NCBI GenBank assembly: GCA_036186865.1
Contig: AP025054.1
Location: 25,487,424-25,551,423 of the forward strand
Source: Eustoma russellianum
Lineage: Eukaryota > Streptophyta > Magnoliopsida > Gentianales > Gentianaceae
Reading direction: 5' to 3'
Length of the DNA stretch: 64,000 bases
Below are positions 42,450 to 53,105 of the stretch, one piece after another; positions within the stretch are counted from its first letter, which is position 1; each line of letters begins with the position of its first letter. The notes under the pieces were generated by a model, which did not search any database, was not told the origin of the DNA, and saw nothing but the letters and a program-made list of their open reading frames with translations. The translations under genes and the position numbers were made by a program.

Positions 42450-44190
42450 ATGGCAATAAAAACCTCTTCACGTCAACTTCTAAGACAACTGCACTGTTCT
42501 CAGGATCAAACACTAAAACACCTATGTTCCATGCCCAAAATTATTCTTTGTGGAATTTTCGGATGATCAATCATTTGAAAGGCTGTAGATTTGATATATG
42601 GAGAGCCACTGTCAAAGGAATCAATGTTCCTATGATTACCAACTCAAAAGGAGAATCAATGTTCAAAGATGAGGATGACTACATCGACGAAGAGAACATA
42701 AACTTCGCGATTAACGGTAAAGCATTTGATATCCTTTCAAGTGGTCTTACCACCACAAAGCTCATAAGACTTCTAGGTCTTGAAACAACCCATGAAGCAT
42801 GGAAAATGCTGGAAATGATACACAAAGGGTCTGAACAAGTAAGAATGACCAAAAGACTAATGCTTATGAAGGAATATGAAATGTTTGGAATGAAGAGTGG
42901 TGAAAAGATTGAGGAGACAATTGACCGATTCATTCGAATAGTGAATCAACTTTCCATGGTGGACAAGAAAATCTCAAATGAAGACCTTGTCTCAAAACTC
43001 CTCAACTCTTTACCAAGAGAATGGACACCTAAAGTCATCGCCATCACCGAATCAAAGAATCTCAAGACTCTTACCCTTGATGAGCTATCCGGTAATCTTC
43101 TTACTCATGAAATTCTTATTGATGAACAAAATAGGATGAATCCTATCAAGCTAACACAAGCATCACACAAAGGATTGGTGGTAGAGTCCGATGAATCGGA
43201 TGATGAAGTTGCTCTTCTAGTGAGAAAATTTAGAAGAATGGACACAAGAAACAAGGCCCAAGCAAGTTTTTCAAGAGACCATCCAATGATAAAGAAGCAA
43301 GTGAAAATTGCTATAGGTGTGGTAGACCCGTCACTTCATTGCCAATTGCCACGTCAAGGAGCCGCAAAAGAAAGAAAAGAAGGTCTTTCCACAAAAGAAG
43401 AAAACCCTAAATGTGGAGGTAACCACGTGTGATGATCTCCTTTCCGAATCGAAAGGAGAAGAAAGTGAAGACAAAGATGTTGAACTTGTTGCAATAGTTG
43501 AGAATCCAAAAGCACAACATACTTGTCTCATGGCAATTGAAAACGACCTTGAGGTAAACCCTAACTCTTCAAATTTACAAGATGAAATAGGAAATTTGCA
43601 AGATGAGTTTGAAAAACTGAATTTAAAATATAAACACTTGAAAGAAGAACTTAAAAAATGCATATTAGAAAACAAGAGCTTACATGATAAGAATATTTTG
43701 ATGTATCAAGATCATGACATCATACTCACCATGCATAAAACTGTAGCTCTTGAAAATATAGAAATTAGAAAAGAATGTGAGAAATTGAGAATATACTTAC
43801 AAAAACTAACTGATGGTAAAAATAATCTAGACAAATTAATTGGAAATCAAATAATTGGAAATGATAAATCCGGTTTAGGATTTAATTCATCACATTCTTC
43901 CATTAAGCCAAAGGCATTAAAGAAAAAGCCAAATAAGAACAACATGGCTCATCATCTTATAAACCAAAGCATGTACCAACTTGTTTTCATTGTAACAAAG
44001 TAGGACATGTGAAAAATGCATGTAGAGCTAGATTTGATAGTATGTATGTTTGGAAGCCTAATGGTCGACAAGCTAACCCTAAAGGACCCAACCATCAAAG
44101 GGTACCAATGCATAAATCTCTTGGTTTTGTAGGCTCTCAAGATAAATGGAGTAGCCAAAGAAGAAGGAACCAAATGACTTATGGACAGTG
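42450..44190 (+). pseudogene. Element B gag with two zinc knuckles and coiled coil
   Basis: Homology starts after ATG 42450 but in another frame (YSLWNFRMINHL, FDILSSGLTT, EAWKMLEMIHKG), so a frameshift lies near the start. The open frame 42,338-43,432 ends after a 1-bp loss in the first zinc knuckle (CYRCG, about 43,308). The next frame (43,413-44,003) holds a Glu/Lys-rich coiled coil, as in SIRE gag, and then a second knuckle CFHCNKVGHVKNAC across another frameshift near 43,985. The SIRE lineage is known for its unusually long gag. The product would form particles and bind RNA; not functional here. Confidence 0.8.
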
Positions 44191-45480
44191 AATGTTCAAC
44201 ACACATGACCGGAGACAAAACCTTTTTCACCAAGCTCAAGCTCCAAGATGGTGGAACGGTGCATTTTGGCAATGGGAGAGACAAAATCCTTGGATATGGA
44301 GAAATCGATAACTCTTTTTTCACTATTAATAATTTATTATATGTAGAAGGGCTTAAGTATAATTTGATAAGTGTTAGCCAACTATGTGATGCTAATTTTC
44401 AAGTTGAATTTGTGAAAAGAAATTCATTGTGAAAAAGAATGATAAAATTGCTTTTAAGGCTATAAGGAAAAATGATGTTTATAAATTTAGCACACATGAT
44501 TTGATATCATTAAAGGTTTCATGTCTAGTTGCCAAAAATGATTTGACTCAACTATGGCATAGACGACTTGGACATATTAGTTTCGAAAATTTCAAAGAGA
44601 TTTGCAAAAATGAAAAGGTCCAAGTCTTCCGAAATTGAATTTCGAAAACCATGGCTTATGTGACACTTGTCAAAAGGCAAAGCTTGTTAAAGCAAGCTTC
44701 AAGCCCAAAAGTGAAAACTCCACCACCAAACCTCTACAATTGCTTCATATGGATTTGTATGAGGATATTGATACGGCAATTCTAGGCGGAAAATATTACA
44801 TCTTTGTGGTGATAGACGACTTCTCTAGGTACACTTGGGTCATGTTCTTAGCCAAAAAGAATGATGCATGCTAAGATTTTATAAAACTTTGTAGGAGATT
44901 AGAAAATAAAAAAGAAGACAAAATTAAATAAATTAGAAGTGATAGAGGTGGATAATTTGATGGTGAATTTCAAGAATTTTATGTAATTAAAGGGTATGGA
45001 CACAATTTCTCAGCTCTAAGAACTCCTCAACAAAATGGTTTTGCAGAAAAAAATAGAACACTTCAAAAAATAACTAGAGCCATGCTAAATGAATTTGAGC
45101 TACCCAAGTATTTTTGGGCTGAAGCGGTAAATACCGCTTGTCATGTAATAAATAGAGTTTATTTGAGACCATCTCTCAAAAAAACTCCTTATGAGCTTTG
45201 GAAAGGTAGAGTACCTAACATTGATTATTTCAAGGTATTTGGTTGTAAGTGTTTTATACTTAACACCAAAGATAACTTGGATAAATTAGATTTCAAAGCG
45301 GATGAAGAAATCTTTATGGATATGCTCAAAATATCAAGGCATTTAGAGTATATAACAAAAGGAGTATGAAAGTTGAAGAATCAATTCATGTTAAGTTTAG
45401 TGAACTCCTTGATGATGAACCATGTGTAAATAATGATGATGATGAAGAAATAATTGAAGTAGGTCATATAGAAAAATTTG
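44175..45480 (+). pseudogene. Element B pol: protease, GAG pre-integrase, integrase
   Basis: The protease motif reads MDSECSTHMTG (44,180-44,212); the catalytic DSG is DSE, which by itself should destroy activity. LLYVEGLKYNLISVSQLCD follows. GAG pre-integrase: LWHRRLGHISFENF. Integrase: zinc region CDTCQKAK, then LLHMDLYEDI, FVVIDDFSRYTWVMFL, IRSDRGG, NGFAEKNRTLQ, and FWAEAVNTACHVINR. Stops at 44,636, 44,872, 44,930 and 44,954 and frameshifts break it. Confidence 0.8.
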
Positions 45481-45499
45481 AGAATCCAAAAAAGAAATA

Positions 45500-47219
45500 T
45501 TGTCATTGACCTTAGGATTCATCCACTTAAAAATGTACCTAAGGTTGAAGATGAAGAAGTCAGAGGAGACACTTCACATTTACCGGATTCATATAAATAT
45601 AAGAAAGACCATCCAAGAGAGTTGATATTAGGAGAAACAAGTTAAGGTATATTAACTAGGAGAAAATTTAATGAAAATGTATTCATTTCACAAGTTGAGC
45701 CTAAAAATATAAAAGAAGCTATAAAATGATGAAGACTGGGCATTAACCATGCAAGAAGAACTAAATCAATTTGAAAGAAGTGATGTTTGGGAATTAGTGG
45801 CTAAACCTAGCGATCATCCCATAATTGGCACTAAATGTGTATTTAGAAATAAAATGGATGATAAAGGAAACATCACTACAAACAAAGCTAGGTTAGTAGC
45901 TCAATGATATAGACAAGAAGAAGGCATAGACTATTATGAGAATTTTGCCCCCGTAGCAAGGTTAGAAGCTATTAGGATGTTATTAGCATATGAATGCTAT
46001 AAGGATTTTAAACTATATCAAATGGATGTGAAATCCGCCTTCTTGAATGGAATAATTCAAGAAGTGTATGTAGCTCAACCACCAGGGTTTGAAAATCGTG
46101 ATCATTGAAACCATGTATTTAAACTCAAAAAGACCCTTTATGGACTTAAACAAGCTCCTAGGGCATGGTATGAAAGATTAAGTAACTTCCTACTTGAAAA
46201 TGAGTTTTCAAGAGGAAAATTCGATACTACTATTCTTATTAAAGAACAAGGAAACCATCAATTGCTTGTTCAAATTTATGCGGATGATAATATATTTGTT
46301 GATACTAATGATTCTCTTTGTGAGCATTTTGCTAAATTGATGGAAGGAGAATTTGAGATGAGCATGATGGGTGAACTCAATTACTTCATTGGACTTCAAA
46401 TCAAGCAAACTCAAGATGGAGTATACATATCTCAAAGAAAACACACAAATCATTTTCTCAAGAAATACAAGTTTGAGGATGGAAGGAGTGTAAGCACACT
46501 GATGAGCACAAGTACAAAACTTGACAAAGATGAAAAAGAAAGCCAGTTGAGGTAACCAAATATAGTGGTATGATTGATAGTCTACTTTATTTAACTGCTA
46601 GTAGACCGGATATTTTGCATGCTGTGTGTTTATGCGCTAGATTTCAAAGTATACCTAAGGAATCGCATCTAGTTGCCATTAAACGCATTTTCAGATATTT
46701 GAAAGGAACTTTGAACTGTGGGTTATTTTATCCCAAATATTGTTGTTTTGATTTAAGATGGTATAGTGACTCCGACTATACCGGAAACCTAGTCGATAGA
46801 AAAAGCACCTCTGGGACATGTCAATTCCTTGGAGATTGCTTAGTTTCTTGGATCTCCAAGAAAAAAAATAGCGTGTCACTTTCAACGACGGAATACGAAT
46901 ATGTATCGGCCGCTTCATGTTGTGCTCAACTACTTTGAATGATAAACACATTGAATTATTACAATGTCAAGTTTAACAAAGTTCCTATCTTATGTGATAA
47001 CACTTCAGCCATAAGTATAGCACAAAACCTGGTACACCACAGTAGAACCAAACATATTGAAGTAAGGTACACTTTATAAGGGATTGTATCCAAAAAGGAT
47101 TAGTATGTGTTGAATTTGTTCCAATCAATAACCAACTAGCGGATATCTTTACCAAATCCCTTCCTGCTGAGACATTCGAATCCATTATAACATGATTAGG
47201 GATGCTAAACAATGTTTAA
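45500..47219 (+). pseudogene. Element B pol: reverse transcriptase and RNase H
   Basis: RT: WELVAKPSDHPIIGTKCVF, YENFAPVARLEAIRMLL, QMDVKSAFLNGIIQEVYV and LYGLKQAPRAWYERLS, with the catalytic box QIYADDNIFV (46,274-46,303), where the usual Ile after DD is Asn. GELNYFIGLQIKQ follows. RNase H: SDSDYTGNLVDRKSTSGTCQF and SLSTTEYEYVSAASCCAQLL, then stops at 46,936, 47,078 and later. The frame decays before 47,219. Confidence 0.8.
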
Positions 47220-47220
47220 A

Positions 47221-47558
47221 GGGTAAAAAATGCCGAAAATACAGATATCAGCATACATCGATTGATCTATGTAGCTGGTTGAGAGACTGATCAAACATCA
47301 ATCGATCGAAGTCTCAGACATCGATCAATCAATATCGTCAGGCGCAGGAACTATAAAGGCTGCGAAAAACAAAAAATTTCTCAGTTTCTCTTCTCCAAAC
47401 GCGAACCCTAACTTCAGTCGATCCTCTCTCCAAAATCCAACCCTTAAACTACAGATTTCTTGCACCAAATTTCATCTTTCCTCAATTCAATCACTCCCCT
47501 GCATAAATTTTATCACCTTCATCACCATTCCCTGCAAATTTCATACCAAAACATTTAA
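47221..47558 (+). promoter_or_regulatory. Leader upstream of the env-like ORF in element B: motif array plus TATA box
   Basis: Between RNase H and the env-like ATG lie ATCGATTGATCTATG, ATCAATCGATCGAAG and ATCGATCAATCAATATCG (47,255-47,335), the same motif as in the element's LTR. TATAAAG at 47352-47358 and a pyrimidine-rich stretch with TTCTCTTCTCC follow. The arrangement is that of a small promoter and 5' untranslated region for a separate env-like transcript. This is inference; no transcript evidence is available. Confidence 0.5.
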
Positions 47559-47863
47559 ATGTCACCAAAGAGCAAACAAACCTCAAAAAGGCCAAGAACC
47601 TCTCGTGAAGAGGAAAATGCACCTCCAACATCTCATCCTCAAGTCCCAACTGGTTCTAGAACAAGGGGACTAAGGAAAAGACCAGACCAATCTCAAGAAG
47701 ACATGTTAGCCGAGGTGAGGGAGAGGCTTGTGCTCAACAACTTCCCATGGCTCAAGTCCGGTGAATATGAGAATGCCTTAATCGAGCCAATGGATCAAGT
47801 AAATTTATACATGTCTCACTTAGGGCTCAAGTTTTATTTGATGAATGGGAAGAAAAGAAAAGG
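47559..47863 (+). pseudogene. Element B env-like ORF3, N-terminal part, cut by insertion
   Basis: ATG 47559 opens MSPKSKQTSKRPRTSREEE, a basic start like that of element A (KRPCSHKRKQ). NNFPWLKSGEYENALIEP contains the FPWLK motif shared with A. A frameshift is likely near 47,835 (KFYLMNGKK, where A has LLFEEWLTN). The ORF is interrupted at 47,864 by the TG of gag-only LTR 2. The remainder should continue right of the window. Confidence 0.6.
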
Positions 47864-48238
47864 TGTTGAGAAAAAGGGGTTTGAGTGATTTTAAAATGCA
47901 TGATTTAAATAACGTGTTACAAAGAAATGCATGACATATTTTATGACATGACACGTTGTTGCATAGAACTTGCCTTATATAGTTCATAAATAATGTTGTC
48001 GTACTGACGAGCCATGAAGCTTTAAAGCTTCCATCAAATGGGAAACATTTGTTGTGTTTGAACTATTTTCAGGTGCCATCATTAATGAACTAAACTAGTT
48101 CATTAAAGTGAAGTACTTAGTTAATTAAACTAAGTAGTTCATTAAAGGAAGCAATATTTGGAAAAGACACAAAGGCAACAAGGTGAAGAAAGGAAAGTCT
48201 TCCACTCTCCTCTCCACACATATATTACACGCCATTAC

Positions 48239-48276
<38 letters not shown>

Positions 48277-50894
48277 ATTCAGATTTTTTGAAAAAGGCAC
48301 ATACACATTTATTCCAACGTACTACCGACACGTTATATATTTTACGTACGTACGCTAACGTCACAACACCATACTTAACTCATATTTATGAGTATATTCA
48401 GGTCTTATATCATATGATATAAGTCATGTTGATGACAAATAGAATACGACACGTTAAAAGGTTCTAAACCGAAATTATCGTATCGGACGAATACCGAAAC
48501 TTCGCCAACGTGTGACGTACTTGCCATAAATAGTTGGCCCGCCCTACACTTCAAAGATATCCACAAATTTCGTGGGTTTCATGCTATATGCAGCCATAAA
48601 ATCATTCCATGTTGGCACATACAAATCACCCCACATTAAGGCCAAATTGTGGAGATTCCAATTTCAATTTTGTCACATGTGTTGGGCGCCACTTTAATCA
48701 GCCTAAGTGCTGAATATTAAAGTTTAATTTATGTATATTATGTGTAACATAATATATATAACATGTGCAGAAAGTTGGAATTTAATTAGAGAAAAATCGG
48801 GTAATCGATAAACATCAAAAATTCGGTTTTCTACGTACACGACACATGGAACATTTTTTGCATATCATATAACATGTATCTAGACACTTTTTACATATTT
48901 GATACATCTCAAAGTGTTCTAGAAAATTCAATTAAGGGCTGATTGGAATATACTATGTGTGTATAATTAAATGTGTACTATTTTACAAAGTTTGCAAAAA
49001 TAAAATTCAGCACATGTACAAATCATGTCACACGTCTAAACCAGCTATATTGGAGCATATGTGGAGCTTTTTTGGCATATTGATTGGTCAAGAATGAAGC
49101 ATAAAATGTTGATGACATAAAGGAAGGAGCTACACAAGGTAACAATTCAAACTTATGTCACATTTGTAACACATGCTGAAAATTTCAGCATGTGCATTAG
49201 TGCTGGCCGATTTTTATCCATTTATGAGGCATATTTTACTTCTTGAATTAAGTGAATTAATTGGGAGATTATATGGAAGTGTTTTGAATATTTTATGGAA
49301 TAAAGAAAATGATATTTTCAAATATCACACATGCTGAAAATTTCAGCATGTGTGGGAATGTATACTGGCCGAATTTTAGGCCTCATTGGTGTCCAAATTT
49401 TATTCCAAAAAAATTGATAAAGATGTCTTGTACTAAATGGTGATTGATTTCTTGGATTAAATCAAAGTATACTTGGCAATATTTTGAATGAAATGAGAAT
49501 GTTACACATGCTGAAATTTCAACATGTGCAAAAAGGTTATGGCCGATTTTTTGATAACTTCTTGGAGTAATTTGCCTAGCTAATTTTGTGTAATGATCTT
49601 GTGAATTATGATAATCATTTTATGATAATTTTGGCGCATGTTTTAAGTGTTATTCTCATATTTGTCTAGTCATCAAATGATAACAACATCCAACCAATCA
49701 ATGAGTGCCAAGTAAGCAAGAGCTTAATGATCATCCAATGAGAACATGCCAAGTAAGCAAAGACATGTTACAATGATGCCATATATTCTTCCAAGGACTT
49801 AGAAGATAATTTTCAAGAGAAGAATATTGCATAAGGGGTGCGGCCAAGGACTTGATAAAATGAAGGAGTATTGCAAAATACAAGACAAATCTCACAAGTG
49901 CAAAAAGCGAAAAACGTTTTCTAGACTTTCTTTCTTTATTTTCTCTAAAAGCCTATTGTATTTATGTTCATACATCTTGAATAGGCTTCTTACATACCAC
50001 CATATTTTCTTGAGTGTTGTAAAAGATTGATCAAGGTGTGGTCAATCTTGAACTTGCAAGGTGGTGGTGTTCGTGACAATTGTATTCTCACACAAGGTTT
50101 GTAAAGGGTTGTAGTTGCTGTGTAACTCCATCAACCCTGTGGTAAGGTGTTATTTTGTGTTTGGTGTTTAGTGCTAACCGAGGAAGGTGTCCTCGAAGAC
50201 TGGAGTAGGTTGTTGATAACAGAACAAGTATAAAATTCTTGGTGTTATTTACTTTCAGCACTGTTTATCGTTTTTGATCACGTTCATAAAAATAGTAAAC
50301 GGATTTCAAAAATCACAAAACTTTCAGGAAACATAGCCATACGTTTTAGGGTTCTTTTGGCGCAAGTTTTAACCATTTTGCACAAGTATAAGTCATTCAA
50401 ACGTCCAAAGTTCTGAGACTAGTGCAGTCTGATTTTCAGGCTAGGAAATGTTGAGACTTTGATCGTATTTGACTAACTTTCCAAAATCATTTTTCAAAAT
50501 TGTTTCAACCCATTTAAATAAAACTTATAAGGGGTTAGTATTTGAATTTTCAGAGCATTTGGAGTTACGTACAAATAGGAATTAATTTTTCAAATCACAC
50601 TACCGTTTCTGGCAGATTTGTGCAATCTGACCACCAACAAATTTTCAAAGGGTTAGAGGTTGAATTTAAATCTGAAATTTTTAGGAGACATTCATAACAC
50701 CTGAGGCTAAGTCCTCAGAAAATTTCAGAATTTTTGAAGACCTGCAACCTAGTTTTCAAAATGTTTTAAAACTGGTCCTGAAAACAGAAACTGTTTTCAG
50801 AAGTTGGGTTTTTGGTTTAAAACAATTTTAAAAACCATATTTTCCGCACCCACTATTCAAACCCCCCTTCTAGTGGTGCCTTGCATATCCTACT
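47864..50894 (+). repeat. Gag-only family LTR 2
   Basis: 3031 bp from TGTTGAGAAAAAGGGG to GCATATCCTACT. Landmarks: AT microsatellite 48241-48277, palindrome 48404-48423, three CACATGCTGAAA palindromes at 49170-49194, 49328-49352 and 49505-49528. It starts directly in the env-like ORF of element B. Confidence 0.88.
48241..48277. repeat. AT microsatellite in LTR 2
   Basis: (AT)n followed by GTAT repeats; very short in LTRs 1 and 3 and expanded to about 50 bp in LTR 4 (58590-58638). Confidence 0.9.
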
Positions 50895-53105
50895 ATTGTT
50901 ATCAGAGTGCAGGAACACTCACATCAAAAGGATCCAACGATCTAAGTGAGATGGCAGCCACAACTGTGCAAGAAGGAATGTCAACTGTAATGCTTCCTGT
51001 TTTTGATAGTGAGTCCTTTATTCAATGGAAATTAAGAATGAAACTTTTTATTATGGCTATTGATATTGATCTATGGTCCATCATAGAAGACAGTCCATTT
51101 GTTCCTTCCAAGTTGTCTATTGTTGATGATGTCACACTAGAGGTTTCAAAAACAAAACAAGAATACACCAGTGATGATAAAAGGAAATTGAGTATGAATG
51201 CTAAAGCCATGCAACTAATTTTAAACGGTCTAAGTAAAAGTGAGTCTAGTTACGTGTCTAATTGTTCGAATGCTCAAGAGATGTGGAAAATTCTTGAAAT
51301 GAAACATGAAGGCACTAGTCAAGTAAAAGAGCCTAAAATCAACATGCGTATGTCCACACTCGAGTCATTTAAATTATTGCCTAATGAATCTATCGTTGAT
51401 ATGGATCTTCGCTTGACTAACATTTACAATTCTCTTGAGTCTCTTGGCAAAGCCTTTACTATGCAGGAAAAGGTACAAAAGGTCTTGCGAAGCCTTCCAT
51501 CCGAGTGGGACCCTAAAGTAACGGCAATAGAAGAAAGCAAAAAAAACCAAGTCAATTAAGATGGAAGAACTAATTGGATCAATAAAGGTATATGAAAACA
51601 AACTCACATTAAGACATTCTGAGTCTATTTCCAAAAATGATAGGGCTATAGCATTTAAATCAAATGAATACGTCATAGATGATAGTGACATAGATTCTGA
51701 TGATGAGGATTTAATCACGATGGCTAAAACATTAAGAAAAATCTTGAGAAAATCGATTAAACATAAGTCTACCTTATCTAAGGATCATAAAAATAAAAAT
51801 AAGAAAATAAAGTGTTATGAATGTGGACAACCTGAACACTTACCATATGATTGTCCAAACAAGGACAAACAAACAAATAAATACCTTGACAAGGATCGGA
51901 CAAAAACTAGACTCGTCTCAGAACCTAAACAAAGTAGAAGAGCCTTCAAATCCTCCACTTGGAGTGACACATCCGACTCTGAGACTGATGATACGGAAGA
52001 ACAAAAGGCACAAGTATGCTTTACATCTAAAGAATCAAATGAGGTATCTCCCGACTCTGATTCCGATTCTGAATGTTCTTATGATGATTTATTAAGTCAA
52101 TATTTAGAGTTGCATAAGTTTTCAAAGACTCTTGCAAAAGAAAAGAAACGATTAATTGAAGACAAGAAGTTGTTAGAATCTTCTAACACAACATTGTTTC
52201 TCAATTAAACGATTCGAAAGAAGAGTCGTCATGCATCATTAATGCATTAAAATCAGAGGTCTCATCATCGACCACGCACAATAATGAAATGAAATCCGAG
52301 ATTTCAAACTTGAAATCAAGGAATGCGAATTTAGAGAAAATGGTGAAGAAATTTGATACGGGAAAAAACATGCTAGATCACATTATTTCTTCACAAAAGC
52401 ATGATAGTGATAAAACGGATTTAGGATACATTGAAACAAATGAAGTATCCATTAAACCAACCAAGTTTGTAGTGTCAAGAGAGTAGACACTCAAAAACCA
52501 AATACGGCGTCTAAGATGACGCAAAGACCCCCTCTCCCCACATTTCTTCATACTTCTTCTTCATATCATGATAAATACAATTTTGTGCCATATATATATA
52601 TGAAGAAACAAGTGATGCATACACGAAATTCATTTCATCCATCTAGATCACACACTACGCACACTAATACAAGGACATATCATAAACGTCCTACATATAA
52701 TGCGTATAAAAGAGTTCTTGGCCAAAGGCCAAACGCATTTGCACCTAACGTGTATTATGTTGCGTTTTCATCACTTTTCTCACCTTTTGGAAGACCTAGA
52801 AAGGTCACCCAAATTTGGGTACCAAAAGGGACATTTTCAAAGGGTTGAATAAATAACCCTTACGAACGCACGTTTGATATTATGAAATGCATGATTTTTT
52901 TACATGCGCTTTTGATTGTCTTTCAAAAATAAAAGGGGAGAGAATGCATGATTTAAGGGGGAGAGAGAAAAATTAATTGCACAAATAAAGGGGGAGCGAT
53001 TTGAAATTTGAAATTCAAAATTTAAATTTATGCATGATTGAAGGGGAGCGACAAGATTTAAATCATGAATGTAGGTTATTTTGTAAATCATCAAAAGGGG
53101 GAGAT
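50895..53105 (+). mobile_element. Gag-only internal region, unit 1 (with gag pseudogene 50951-52848)
   Basis: The primer-binding site is a mutated ATTGTTATCAGAG (50895-50907). Gag starts at ATG 50951 (MAATTVQEGMSTVMLPVFD). An extra A in an A-run near 51,541 shifts the frame, which continues at 51,561. A deletion near 52,195 shifts it again, and TAG near 52,484 follows. The zinc knuckle reads CYECGQPEHLPYDC, with Gly to Glu. The frame to 52,848 ends IWVPKGTFSKG. A tail with GGGGAGAG blocks and the polypurine tract CATCAAAAGGGGGAGAT (to 53,105) follows. Confidence 0.82.

Larger units (their letters stand above)
42387..47863 (+). mobile_element. SIRE/Maximus-like copia element B, internal region
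   Basis: It runs from the primer-binding site through gag, protease, integrase, RT and RNase H to the start of an env-like ORF, where the gag-only array is inserted at 47864. The rest of the env-like ORF and the 3' LTR must lie right of the window. The order PR-INT-RT-RH, the gag coiled coil and the third ORF fit SIRE/Maximus. Many stops and frameshifts. Confidence 0.8.

Noticed and set aside
48125..48422. Small frames in the LTRs of the gag-only family (IYIYIYIY types)
   Set aside because: Translations of the AT microsatellite and the palindromes next to it.
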